64,000 nucleotides of DNA from Herpetosiphon geysericola (GCF_001306135.1 NZ_LGKP01000030.1:1-64000); one strand, 5' to 3'. Positions 50,745 through 58,115 are shown, counted from the first letter of the stretch. Program-made: numbers and translations. The notes: generated by a model not told the origin, from the sequence alone.

Positions 50745-50939
50745 ATGAACACCCTCAATACCACCACCGACGTAGAGCTTTTGAGCGATGCAGAGTTAGA
50801 GGTCCGTGAGGCTGCCATCATAGCCCACATTGACCACTTGAAAGGCTATTTATGGCAGATTGATGTCGAGCGTTGGAGCCGTACCCAATTCCCCATGCCT
50901 GCTAGTATTCCCGTGATGGCCGAAGAATACGCCGCCTAA
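50745..50939 (+). CDS. Small acidic protein, 64 aa
   Basis: AGGGAG precedes the ATG. The product is helical and acidic (LSDAELEVREAAIIAHIDHL), with no family known. It is the first gene after the consensus promoter and is followed by a perfect stem-loop. Small acidic proteins at such positions sometimes mimic DNA, which cannot be judged here. Confidence 0.6.
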   Translation: MNTLNTTTDVELLSDAELEVREAAIIAHIDHLKGYLWQIDVERWSRTQFPMPASIPVMAEEYAA

Positions 50940-50956
50940 GTCGGAATGGAGAGTCA

Positions 50957-50980
50957 CGAGCGGCCAGTCTTGGCCGCTCG
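50957..50980 (+). other. Intercistronic 10-bp stem-loop
   Basis: CGAGCGGCCA (50957-50966) pairs with TGGCCGCTCG (50971-50980) around GTCT. It stands between the 64-aa gene and the next gene, without T-tract. Confidence 0.6.
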
Positions 50981-51003
50981 CCAGGAGTGAGAGGGGAATC
51001 CCC

Positions 51004-51522
51004 ATGCTGCCAACTACCAGCCAAATGGACTTATTCAGCGATACCGCCCCAGTGATCGCCCAACCCGTGATTGTGAAACAACCAGCCGCACCGCGTCCAA
51101 TGGAGCGCATGATCCACGCAAGCCGCTGGATGGGTGTGAGCGTGGTACGCGCGGCCTTCACGAAGCCCAACAGCACGATGCTGCACCTCATGGTTGGCTC
51201 GGCATGTTACCAGTTTGGCGCACGCGAACTGCGCCGCTTGTTAGAAGATGTGGCCGATACCCACACCATCCAGATCACTGCTGACCCTAACGAGGATGCA
51301 ATCCGCGTCCAGATCCGCGACACCAACCAGCGGATTTATAGCACGATGCTGATTCGTGACGGCGCATGGCACCGTGAACCCCGCGCGAAGGTTCCCGCCA
51401 AACGGCAGCGCTGGATCATGGGCGATGCAGCCTACACCGCCGCGCATGAAACCGCCTATCGCGATCTGGCCAAGAAAACCACCGCCCAAACGATTCGCGT
51501 TGTCTTGCATTCAGTCCAGTAA
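51004..51522 (+). CDS. Hypothetical protein, 172 aa
   Basis: The product is soluble with a beta-rich core and a basic patch (KVPAKRQRW). An N-terminal QMDLFSD-type stretch resembles short linear peptides of plasmid proteins. I know no family. It is the second gene of the accessory operon, and 270 bp of duplicated control region follow it. Confidence 0.6.
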   Translation: MLPTTSQMDLFSDTAPVIAQPVIVKQPAAPRPMERMIHASRWMGVSVVRAAFTKPNSTMLHLMVGSACYQFGARELRRLLEDVADTHTIQITADPNEDAIRVQIRDTNQRIYSTMLIRDGAWHREPRAKVPAKRQRWIMGDAAYTAAHETAYRDLAKKTTAQTIRVVLHSVQ

Positions 51523-51697
51523 GCGGATACATCCATATCAGACCAAACCATGATGCACAGAACATCCCGCATAAACCCGTACAGCGCGTCACAGCACCCG
51601 CGAAACGCCCCCAACCAGCCAACGACAATCTGCAAAATCGCGGCGCTGAACTGGTCAGAAATAGTCGTTTTAGGCCATTAGAAAGGGAAGAAATTTT

Positions 51698-51726
51698 TTG
51701 ACAAAGAGTTGAAAATGATATATAAT
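51698..51726 (+). promoter_or_regulatory. Perfect consensus promoter, copy 2
   Basis: TTGACA (51698-51703) and TATAAT (51721-51726) have the same 17-bp spacer and nearly the same flanks as copy 1, from about 51570 to the start codon of the ArdC gene (identical AAGGGAGCCAACTATGAAC). The duplication gives the antirestriction gene a second, equal promoter. Confidence 0.8.
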
Positions 51727-51793
51727 ACAGAGGAAATCAAGAACGGCAGTAAGTGTACCAGCACCGCTACCGCCTAGCACAAGGGAGCCAACT

Positions 51794-52720
51794 ATGAACA
51801 CCAACCGCAAGTCCATGTTGACCGCCGACGAACGTACCGCCCGTGATACCGAACGCCGCAGCCAGCTGGATAGCGCCTTAATGAATGGGGTTCAAGCCAT
51901 TTTGGATAGTGACACCTTTCAAGCGGCCCTTGCGGCGAATGCCAAGTTTCACGCCTACAGCGCCAATAACGCCATGCTGATTTGGCTGCAAAACCCCGCT
52001 GCCCAGCGCGTGGCAGGGTTCCACACGTGGCGAAAACTAGGGCGAACCGTCAAAAAGGGCGAAAAAGGCATCATGATTTATGCGCCGCGCGTTGCCTCAA
52101 AAATTGACGCAGCGACGGGCGACGAGCAAACCCATGTGTATTTTGGGATTGAACATGTCTTTGATGTGTCGCAAACCGAGGGCGACGACATCCCCACGCT
52201 CGATTGTCCCATTTTGACCGAGGAACGCGGCCACGAGATCTATGATTGCTTGGTTGCCTATGCGACCCGCGAAGGATTGACCGTCAGTAACGACGACCAG
52301 CATGCCATGGGTGAGGCGATGGGCTATTATTCAGCATCGTCACGTTTGATTTGGATTCGCCCAGCCGCCAAAGCACAGATGGTGAAAACGCTCATTCACG
52401 AAATCGCCCACCATTTAACGGTGGGCAAGCACACCCGTGAGGCGGATGAGACGATTGCAGAGGGAACCGCCTATCAAGTCTGTGCCTGTTTGGGGATTGA
52501 CAGCAGCGACCGCTCATTTACCTATATCGCTGGTTGGGCAGCGCATGAGGGCGGAACCGCATTAATCAAGCAGGTCTTAGGCCATATCCAAACCATCACC
52601 AAGCAGATCATGGCCATCGTTGCGCCAGCTGAGGAGGCCAGCGACGGCGCGCCGGAACCACCGCCACCCACCGCTGCCTCCGTCAAACGCCGCCGCACGA
52701 TGACCGCGATGGCCGCCTAA
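51794..52720 (+). CDS. ardC: ArdC-like antirestriction protein with zinc-protease-like domain
   Basis: Residues about 45-110 carry the ArdC N-terminal pattern (YSANNAMLIWLQNP, then VAGFHTWRKLGRTVKKGEKG). Residues about 195-215 contain KTLIHEIAHHLTVGKH, a HExxH zinc site as in the ArdC metalloprotease domain. ArdC binds single-stranded DNA and protects incoming plasmid DNA from type I and II restriction. A strong promoter of its own would fit early expression after entry. The window also encodes a type I RM system, so the replicon both carries and counters restriction. Confidence 0.85.
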   Translation: MNTNRKSMLTADERTARDTERRSQLDSALMNGVQAILDSDTFQAALAANAKFHAYSANNAMLIWLQNPAAQRVAGFHTWRKLGRTVKKGEKGIMIYAPRVASKIDAATGDEQTHVYFGIEHVFDVSQTEGDDIPTLDCPILTEERGHEIYDCLVAYATREGLTVSNDDQHAMGEAMGYYSASSRLIWIRPAAKAQMVKTLIHEIAHHLTVGKHTREADETIAEGTAYQVCACLGIDSSDRSFTYIAGWAAHEGGTALIKQVLGHIQTITKQIMAIVAPAEEASDGAPEPPPPTAASVKRRRTMTAMAA

Positions 52721-52745
52721 CGAGCGAAAAAAAAAGGCAGCGGCC

Positions 52746-52768
52746 TCACGCCGCTGCCGATGATAGGA
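52746..52768 (+). other. Intercistronic 9-bp stem-loop after ardC
   Basis: GGCAGCGGC (52746-52754) pairs with GCCGCTGCC (52760-52768). Nine A residues lie directly in front, so it would be a true terminator only on the minus strand. The next Shine-Dalgarno sequence follows 6 bp later. Confidence 0.6.
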
Positions 52769-52778
52769 GGATAAAGCC

Positions 52779-53129
52779 ATGACCAACGATCCAGCCATGA
52801 TCGACATCTATCAAACCATCGCCGCGTTAGACGACCAGATCGCCTGTCTCAACGCCGAGCGCGAGCAGGCCCGAACGACCTTAAGCGGCCTCGTCGAAGC
52901 CGCAGGAGGAAAAGTGATCCTTGATGGCGTCGCGACCATGGAAATAACCCGCCCTGCGATTGTGATGAGCTACGATCGGGCAGGATTGGAAGCGCTGGTA
53001 CGGAAACTGGTGGCGAATGGGCGAGGAGGGATTGCCGAGATGATCGAAAAGCAGCGCAAGCAGCACCATCGCGCGGGGAGTTTGCGAATTACCAAGACAC
53101 GTGGAATAGCACCCAACGAAGCCGCTTAA
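52779..53129 (+). CDS. Coiled-coil hypothetical protein, 116 aa
   Basis: ATAGGAGG precedes the ATG. The first 45 residues form a coiled coil (IDIYQTIAALDDQIACLNAE), and the rest contains a short beta part and a basic helix (EKQRKQHHRAG). Nothing links it to a named family. It is co-transcribed with ardC and followed by a perfect stem-loop. Confidence 0.6.
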   Translation: MTNDPAMIDIYQTIAALDDQIACLNAEREQARTTLSGLVEAAGGKVILDGVATMEITRPAIVMSYDRAGLEALVRKLVANGRGGIAEMIEKQRKQHHRAGSLRITKTRGIAPNEAA

Positions 53130-53135
53130 AACAAT

Positions 53136-53166
53136 GCGCTGGTCGTGTAACCAGCACGACCAGCGC
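53136..53166 (+). other. Intercistronic 12-bp stem-loop
   Basis: GCGCTGGTCGTG (53136-53147) pairs perfectly with CACGACCAGCGC (53155-53166) around 7 bases. No T-tract follows. It separates the coiled-coil gene from the SWIM-like gene. Confidence 0.65.
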
Positions 53167-53194
53167 GTGTTTAGTACCCAAAGGGAACCAAACT

Positions 53195-53779
53195 ATGAAC
53201 GCATTAATTGTACCCGAAGCCGCGCGCATGCGTCAAGCGCTCTATGCACAAATTGCCACCACCACCAGCGCCCGCGACCTGCATGCCCTCGCCCGTTCGT
53301 TATCAGCCGTTGAGCGTGCCGTAGCGTTGATCGCGGCCCAGCATCCGCAGGCCATCGACGACCTATCCGACGACGTGGCGCAGTATATCCTTGTCTCTGA
53401 TGGGACTCGCCGCTACCGTGTGACCGTTGGCCACAATGCGGCAGGAATCCCGTGGCAGTGTCCATGCCCACAAAAACGACGAGGCTATAAGGATACATGC
53501 ATCCATATGATCGCGGTTTCGTTGTGGCTCGCAGCGGAACGTGAACGCCAGCGCCAAAGCGCTCATCAGTTTGCTCAACACATGCTCAATGTGGCCATCA
53601 CGGCCTACGAGGATGCAACCGAGCACCGCATGCGCTGCGAAGAACAGCTCGCCGAAGCGCACCGCGTGGAAGCCCAAGCGTGGCAGATCGTCTCTGAGCG
53701 ACGTGAGGATGTGGCACGCATCGAGCGGCAGGCTCCCCCACCGATGATGCCACCCCAGCATAATCGCGGCGCTGCATAA
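53195..53779 (+). CDS. SWIM-type zinc-finger protein, 194 aa
   Basis: Residues about 87-105 (WQCPCPQKRRGYKDTCIHM) match the SWIM finger CxCx(n)CxH, a DNA- or protein-binding motif. It is preceded by a small beta part (QYILVSDGTRRYRVTV) as in other SWIM domains, and followed by a long helical, probably coiled-coil C-terminus. It may bind DNA in the accessory operon. AAAGGGA lies before the ATG. Confidence 0.65.
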   Translation: MNALIVPEAARMRQALYAQIATTTSARDLHALARSLSAVERAVALIAAQHPQAIDDLSDDVAQYILVSDGTRRYRVTVGHNAAGIPWQCPCPQKRRGYKDTCIHMIAVSLWLAAERERQRQSAHQFAQHMLNVAITAYEDATEHRMRCEEQLAEAHRVEAQAWQIVSERREDVARIERQAPPPMMPPQHNRGAA

Positions 53780-53791
53780 GAGCATCCCTGT

Positions 53792-53818
53792 GCCATGGTG
53801 GAGTAATTTCACCATGGC
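53792..53818 (+). other. Intercistronic 9-bp stem-loop
   Basis: GCCATGGTG (53792-53800) pairs with CACCATGGC (53810-53818) around GAGTAATTT. It is the fourth such hairpin in the operon. Confidence 0.6.
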
Positions 53819-53861
53819 GCATCCGCACGTTAAGGAATGATGTTTGAGGAGGAATTAAGCA

Positions 53862-53948
53862 ATGACCCATAACTATGACCGATGGAGGCGTGTATGGCCC
53901 GACCGACCGACCGAACCTACGCCGATCAGGGCATTCCTGGACGGGTGA
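53862..53948 (+). CDS. Possible 28-aa leader peptide
   Basis: A strong AGGAGGA lies 9 bases before ATG 53862. The frame (MTHNYDRWRRVWPDRP and so on) runs over the start of the next gene in another frame and stops at 53948. It may couple translation to the gene at 53894, whose own site is weaker. Only the ribosome-binding site supports it. Confidence 0.3.
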   Translation: MTHNYDRWRRVWPDRPTEPTPIRAFLDG

Positions 53949-54532
53949 AACAAAGTATCAGCCGCACGACCGGACAGCCCGTGACCCTGTACGTTGCTGA
54001 GCAAGCAGGGATCGAAGCAGATCACCCGTGGGTGGTGGTCTGCGAAACCCATCAAGAACAAGCGAGCTATCCAACCTTACGCCAAGCGGAGCAGCATATC
54101 CCACTTGGCGATTGGTGCGCCGCCTGCACGGCGGCACCGAAGCGAACGCCGACGGTTATCGCCTATGGCGCGCCCGCAAACCCGCACAAAGGTCGTCGAA
54201 CAAGTCGCTTTGTGCGGGTTCATGGAGATCGATTTCTGGCATTTGGCAAGGATGTCTATGATCATCTCGGGAATCCTGACTGGATTGGCCTTCAAATGAA
54301 AGGTAATGCGGTGATCTTGCTGGCTGCCGAGGAACCAGAGAAACACGGGCAGGGAATTTATAAGGTGAAGCCGAGTAGCCATACCGGAGTTGTTTTAACG
54401 GTGAAAACCTTCCTTACTGAACACCAGATCGCGAATGGCAAATACATTCCGGTGTTAACAGGCAAGACCGTGCGGTTTGTGCCGGATCGGACGACTGATC
54501 AGGCAATCACTGGAGAAGCGGAAGATGCATGA
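53894..54532 (+). CDS. Hypothetical protein, 212 aa
   Basis: ATG 53894 is 5 bases after GGAGG. The N-terminal part has HTGVV-like beta segments later and a possible zinc pair (VCETHQE with DWCAACTAA). No family is certain. The stop overlaps the excisionase-like gene, so both are translated together. Confidence 0.55.
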   Translation: MARPTDRTYADQGIPGRVKQSISRTTGQPVTLYVAEQAGIEADHPWVVVCETHQEQASYPTLRQAEQHIPLGDWCAACTAAPKRTPTVIAYGAPANPHKGRRTSRFVRVHGDRFLAFGKDVYDHLGNPDWIGLQMKGNAVILLAAEEPEKHGQGIYKVKPSSHTGVVLTVKTFLTEHQIANGKYIPVLTGKTVRFVPDRTTDQAITGEAEDA

Positions 54533-54755
54533 GTTATTATCGACGACCCAAGTCGCCAAACTGTGTAAGCTCTCGCAGCCGATGATTCATCAGGAAATCA
54601 TGGCAGGTCGCCTCGTCCCCAGTTTCAAATCAGAAGGCAAACAGCGCACCCGCTACCTGTTTACGCGCGAGGATGTGTTGGCGTATCAAGCCTGGCGAAC
54701 CGCGACGTATAACGAGCAGTTTGACCCGCTGCCGGAAGAGGAGGATACGGCATGA
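54525..54755 (+). CDS. Excisionase/MerR-type HTH protein, 76 aa
   Basis: The product has the helix-turn-helix with wing of the excisionase (Xis) and MerR group: LSTTQVAKLCKLSQPMIHQE, then MAGRLVPSFKSEGKQRTRYL and FTREDVLAYQAW. Such proteins bend DNA in recombination or regulate plasmid genes. No integrase gene is visible, so regulation is as likely as excision. It overlaps both neighbours by a few bases. Confidence 0.75.
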   Translation: MHELLSTTQVAKLCKLSQPMIHQEIMAGRLVPSFKSEGKQRTRYLFTREDVLAYQAWRTATYNEQFDPLPEEEDTA

Positions 54756-55183
54756 ATCCCACGACTATCCAGTGGTTTTGCGTTGGTATGGCCATGGGTT
54801 GCTTGTTCGTATCCATCATCGCAGCAATCGTGTATTGGCTGCCGGAATCCGATCCACCGTTCTGGTCTCGGAATGTTGCGGCTCGCAGTTTTATGGCGGC
54901 GATTGCCTTCATTGGGGTGAGCATCCCTACCTGGATCGAGCCAGCCGCAGCCGCCCGCTTTGAATTCTGGCTGCTGCAGAGCCAGCGGCCCATGACTGGT
55001 ACAGCGCTGTGGTGTTTTATCCTGGCACTGGTCAGCATCGGCATTGCCGTTGGTGCAAGCATCGCCGCGATCTTCAGCGAATCGGATTGGATCGGGCGAT
55101 GGCAAACAGTGGCCAGGTATGCCCGCAGGGCATGTCTCTCCGCCATTATCATGTGTATTGTTTTTTGGAATCTTGGCGCATAG
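54752..55183 (+). CDS. Four-segment membrane protein, 143 aa
   Basis: The protein has four hydrophobic segments (for example FCVGMAMGCLFVSIIAAIVY and ALWCFILALVSIGIAVGASI) and short polar loops. It overlaps the excisionase-like gene by ATGA. No family is recognised. Confidence 0.6.
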   Translation: MNPTTIQWFCVGMAMGCLFVSIIAAIVYWLPESDPPFWSRNVAARSFMAAIAFIGVSIPTWIEPAAAARFEFWLLQSQRPMTGTALWCFILALVSIGIAVGASIAAIFSESDWIGRWQTVARYARRACLSAIIMCIVFWNLGA

Positions 55184-55192
55184 GGAGCAATA

Positions 55193-55384
55193 ATGAAGGA
55201 TTTGCTGGTGATGCTCGCCATCTGGCTGTTTTATGGCTGTATCCTTGGCTCGGGAATCGCCACGATTATGAGTTTTTTTGGCCCGCTGGAGCGCATGCTC
55301 TGGTTTCGCCGCGCATCATTCTATCTGATACGGGCTGCAACGGTGGTCGGTGTAGTGTTGACAGGACTTGTGTTGTTAGGCTAG
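55193..55384 (+). CDS. Two-segment membrane protein, 63 aa
   Basis: GGGAG precedes the ATG. Two hydrophobic segments (LLVMLAIWLFYGCILGSGIA and LIRAATVVGVVLTGLVLLG) flank a basic LWFRRAS loop. It follows the four-segment protein by 9 bp and may be its partner. Unknown function. Confidence 0.55.
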   Translation: MKDLLVMLAIWLFYGCILGSGIATIMSFFGPLERMLWFRRASFYLIRAATVVGVVLTGLVLLG

Positions 55385-55434
55385 CCAGCGCGCCCCGCTC
55401 TCGGTATACTCGGCATAGTGTGAAAGGAATCAGG

Positions 55435-55521
55435 ATGGCCGAAGCATTGACCGAGATTGACACCGAGGATCAGCGCACACACGATGTTATGAACGATCCA
55501 TTGGAGCTTCACGGCGGCTAA
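55435..55521 (+). CDS. Possible acidic 28-aa peptide
   Basis: AAAGGAATC and CAGG precede ATG 55435. The product (MAEALTEIDTEDQRTHDVMN then DPLELHGG) is acidic. It lies 20 bp upstream of the antitoxin gene. Only the start signal and position support it. Confidence 0.35.
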   Translation: MAEALTEIDTEDQRTHDVMNDPLELHGG

Positions 55522-55541
55522 CCGACTACAAGGAGGATATG

Positions 55542-55763
55542 ATGACGGTAATTGACATAACGAAAGCGCAGCAGCAATTAGCCGAACTGATTGAGGCCGC
55601 CACCCAAGGCAACGAAGTGATTATCACGCGCCCTGATGGCAGTGCCGTCCAACTGATTCCAGTCGCCACAGGCACGCCCCAGTTTGGCAGCGCCCGTGGC
55701 AAGATTCGCCTGCGTGCCGATTTTGACGACCCGCTTGCGGATGGGATGGAGGATGCGGCATGA
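55542..55763 (+). CDS. Phd/YefM-type antitoxin
   Basis: ATG 55542 follows AGGAGGA. The 73-residue protein has the Phd/YefM pattern: a first strand and helix MTVIDITKAQQQLAELIEAA, then EVIITRPDGSAVQLIPV. The N-terminus binds DNA and the C-terminus would wrap the toxin. It overlaps a VapC-type gene by ATGA. Because the toxin gene has an in-frame stop, the antitoxin may now act alone as a repressor or as protection against related toxins. Confidence 0.85.
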   Translation: MTVIDITKAQQQLAELIEAATQGNEVIITRPDGSAVQLIPVATGTPQFGSARGKIRLRADFDDPLADGMEDAA

Positions 55764-56149
55764 GGTTTTTGCTCGATACGCATACGCTGCTCTGGTATTT
55801 GGCAGGTGATCCGCAGCTGCCCGCAGCGGTGCGCGCGCGGATTGAGTAGCCCAACGCCCAGCGCTTAGTCAGTTTGGCCAGCATCTGGGAAATGGCGATC
55901 AAAATCTCGTTGGGCAAGCTCGATTTGGGCATGTCGCTGCGTGAACTGGTGCATGAGCTGGTGCCGCAGAATGGCATGCTGCTGTTTGGGATTTCGACGC
56001 TGCATCTGGAGCAGATTGTCACGCTGCCGTTTCATCATCGCGATCCGTTTGACCGCATGTTGATTGCCCAAGCTATCGTGGAGCAGATTCCGATTCTTGG
56101 GCGGGACAGTGCGTTTGATGCCTATCCGGTGCAGCGGTGGTGGGGCTAG
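55760..56149 (+). pseudogene. vapC: VapC/PIN-domain toxin interrupted by an in-frame TAG
   Basis: The frame begins with RFLLDTHTLLWYLAGD (first catalytic Asp), meets TAG at 55847-55849 after residue 29, and continues in the same frame with ASIWEMAIKISLGKL (catalytic Glu) and HHRDPFDRMLIAQAI (Asp pair) to a normal end at 56149. Everything else of a 129-residue PIN domain is intact. A single base change (for example CAG or GAG to TAG) explains it. The toxin is therefore probably dead, unless TAG is read through by a suppressor. Confidence 0.85.
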
Positions 56150-56167
56150 CATCGAAAGGAGCCAGTG

Positions 56168-56344
56168 ATGGGTGACGAGTGGCTACCCGACCCACGGGTG
56201 CGGCGCATCGACTTGGATGATCCGCTCATCATGCTGCTGCTCATGGAATTGACGCAGGCCGAACGCGACCGCACGGGCACGGGAACCCTGATGGCCGTCC
56301 CAATCATTCAGGCAGCCCACACAGCGATGATGGGTGACCCGTGA
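56168..56344 (+). CDS. Hypothetical protein, 58 aa
   Basis: AAAGGAG precedes the ATG by 7 bases. The product has a charged head and the helical stretch LIMLLLMELTQAERDRTG. No family is known. It continues the accessory operon after the toxin remnant. Confidence 0.45.
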   Translation: MGDEWLPDPRVRRIDLDDPLIMLLLMELTQAERDRTGTGTLMAVPIIQAAHTAMMGDP

Positions 56345-56389
56345 GGATAAAGTCAGTCCCGGTAGTAGGTGTCGCTGTAGGAGGATGCG

Positions 56390-56680
56390 ATGCAGAAATT
56401 TTGTCGCTATTGCCATACGAAATTAGCGGTTTCAACCACGGGGTTGCAGCATCACGAAGCCCACTGTGCAGCGAATCCAACTCGCCAGGTGTTCCCGACC
56501 GCGCATGCAACGACGAAGCGCAAGCCGAAGCGATGGACATGTCCCGTGTGTGCGACGGAAATTGACTACTGGTGGCGTAAGCGTCACCCGTGTTGGCGCC
56601 AGGAGGATCGCGCACGCGGTATCCCGCACGACCAAGCCGTTCGCAGCCCATCAACAGGCGAGACAGACGCACTGCCCTGA
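56390..56680 (+). CDS. Double zinc-finger protein, 96 aa
   Basis: AGGAGG precedes the ATG. Two CxxC...HxxxC sites are visible: FCRYCHTKLAVSTTGLQHHE with a following HC, and TCPVCATEIDYWWRKRHPC. Their repeat suggests tandem C2HC fingers that bind nucleic acid. The C-terminus is unstructured. Its stop overlaps the next short frame as TGATG. Confidence 0.6.
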   Translation: MQKFCRYCHTKLAVSTTGLQHHEAHCAANPTRQVFPTAHATTKRKPKRWTCPVCATEIDYWWRKRHPCWRQEDRARGIPHDQAVRSPSTGETDALP

Positions 56681-56781
56681 TGCTGTGCGAGCGGCGTGGA
56701 ATCAACTTTCGCCAAGCGGAGGCAGGCTTTCGCCTGGTGTGGGAGTCGCTGGAAATCACCATGGTGGCCGTCCAAGGGTGA
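56680..56781 (+). CDS. Possible 33-aa coupled ORF
   Basis: The ATG overlaps the stop of the zinc-finger gene (TGATG), which allows termination-reinitiation. The product (NFRQAEAGFRLVWESLEITM in the middle) is helical. There is no independent ribosome site. It may equally be a chance frame. Confidence 0.3.
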   Translation: MLCERRGINFRQAEAGFRLVWESLEITMVAVQG

Positions 56782-56969
56782 TTACTCGTCGCCTTTACCA
56801 ATGACCGCAGGTTCATAGAGATTCTGAGCCACCAGCTCCATCCATTGCGCACATGCACTGAATGAAGCGTGCGTGCTACGGAAACCGCATGCGCGTTGCA
56901 GCTCCGTGTTGCGCGAGGGCCACTGATTTGGTATGCTATGGGCCTCGACGTTCTCGCCACGTAACGGCG

Positions 56970-57004
56970 AACGCGCGGTTCATGGGGTGAACTGCGCGTT
57001 TTTG
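56970..57004 (+). terminator. Terminator at the end of the accessory operon
   Basis: AACGCGCGGTTCA (56970-56982) pairs with TGAACTGCGCGTT (56988-57000), one G-T wobble, and runs into TTTGT. It ends the plus-strand operon that started at 50745. Confidence 0.7.
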
Positions 57005-57295
57005 TCTCATGGTGGCCAAGCGTAGCCGTCAGGCATATATGGTGTGTCGCACGCACGGGACATCGCTACGGGAGAAAGTGGCAGTGGTTGGTGTAGCGAT
57101 GAATACGGTAAGCACGGTGAAGGCGGCATTATAAGGCGATTGACAGATTTGGTATAATGGACACAGATTATGAAACAACCACTCTTTGTTTGACATAATT
57201 ATTACGTCTGTATCCATCATGTCTGGTGATGATCACGCAATGCCTCTGAATGCGGCTCGTCGAGCAGGCGCATTTGCAAACGTGGACACAGAGGA

Positions 57296-57621
57296 CTTGG
57301 AATGGCCTTAATCCCCGCGAGAGGATTAAAACTCGACCAGTTCAAAGAGGCTAACCAAAGTCAACCTCCTTGGAATGGCCTTAATCCCCGCGAGAGGATT
57401 AAAACGATTGGATTCATGAAAATATAAAATTTCTTACCAACCCCTTGGAATGGCCTTAATCCCCGCGAGAGGATTAAAACAAGCCATCAGACTATCCTCC
57501 ATAACACTATCAATGCGCTTGGAATGGCCTTAATCCCCGCGAGAGGATTAAAACTAACTGTTACAGTTGGAGTATTAGTTGGTACCAGCTTGGAATGGCC
57601 TTAATCCCCGCGAGAGGATTA
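57296..57621 (+). CRISPR. Short CRISPR array, five repeats and four spacers
   Basis: Four identical 37-bp repeats start at 57296, 57369, 57444 and 57518, and a fifth at 57589 loses its last four bases. Spacers are 36, 38, 37 and 34 bp. The repeat begins CTTGGAATGGCC, has the 7-bp inverted core TTAATCC-N8-GGATTAA, and ends ATTAAAAC, like the 8-nt ATTGAAAC handle of many type I and III crRNAs. The broken last repeat puts the leader on the left, and a terminator at 57631 agrees with plus-strand transcription. No cas genes are in the window, so Cas proteins must act in trans or the array is a relic. Confidence 0.93.
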
Positions 57622-57630
57622 TCATTAACG

Positions 57631-57664
57631 AACCAGCGCCCATCACGACGCTGGTTTTTCTTTT
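57631..57664 (+). terminator. Intrinsic terminator directly after the CRISPR array
   Basis: AACCAGCG (57631-57638) pairs with CGCTGGTT (57649-57656), followed by TTTCTTTT. A similar but degenerate hairpin with T-tract stands at 63147-63179, in both cases directly before a copy of the 24-bp palindrome. Confidence 0.75.
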
Positions 57665-57665
57665 G

Positions 57666-57689
57666 TCCTGTATCCCTCACGATGCTGGA
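57666..57689. repeat. 24-bp dispersed palindrome, copy 4
   Basis: TCCTGTATC, centre CCTCAC, GATGCTGGA. It forms a unit of about 58 bp with the terminator before it; the same composite unit appears near 63147-63203. Confidence 0.6.
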
Positions 57690-57836
57690 AAGAATGCAAG
57701 GTTTCCTCACCCATCGATGGCCTAGCATGAGCGCTTCCCGAGGGCCGTGACGAAGAGATTTTTGCATTTCGTTTCGCCCATGCCAGAAATTGCGGTTGTG
57801 TGGCTCTGGATAGGATGAACCTAGAAGGAGATAATC

Positions 57837-58067
57837 ATGCAAAAAGCAGAAGCCTTGGCCCATATTGATGCAATTATTGCCGACTTGTCGAATGGGGATC
57901 TCTTCGATGCGGTTGGTGAAGAAGGATACTTGTTGCTCCGCGAGGCCTTAGAAGTGGTGCAGCTAGCGTTACAGGGAAAGATATTCCCAACGGAGGCCAA
58001 CCAGCGGCGGCTCATGGAGATTATTAATCAGCAATTGACCAACCCGCCGGATGCCTTCCCGAATTGA
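57837..58067 (+). CDS. Hypothetical protein, 76 aa
   Basis: AAGGAG precedes the ATG. The product is a small acidic helical protein (KAEALAHIDAIIADLSNG, then LLLREALEVVQLALQGK) with no known family. It is the first gene after the CRISPR array. Confidence 0.6.
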   Translation: MQKAEALAHIDAIIADLSNGDLFDAVGEEGYLLLREALEVVQLALQGKIFPTEANQRRLMEIINQQLTNPPDAFPN

Positions 58068-58115
58068 TAGGCTGGCCCATGAGAAGCGGGATGCCGTGTT
58101 TTGGAGGATGGCCCT

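Noticed and set aside
54525-54755. Integrative element with excisionase
   Set aside because: The HTH protein is excisionase-like, but no integrase or att repeat is seen in 64 kb. Use as evidence for an integrated element would be over-interpretation.
57009-57158. 49-codon frame with an HTH-like stretch (SLREKVAVVGVAMNTVSTVK) before the CRISPR array
   Set aside because: It could be a transposase N-terminal remnant, but it has no ribosome site, overlaps the T-stretch side of a terminator and has no second supporting signal.
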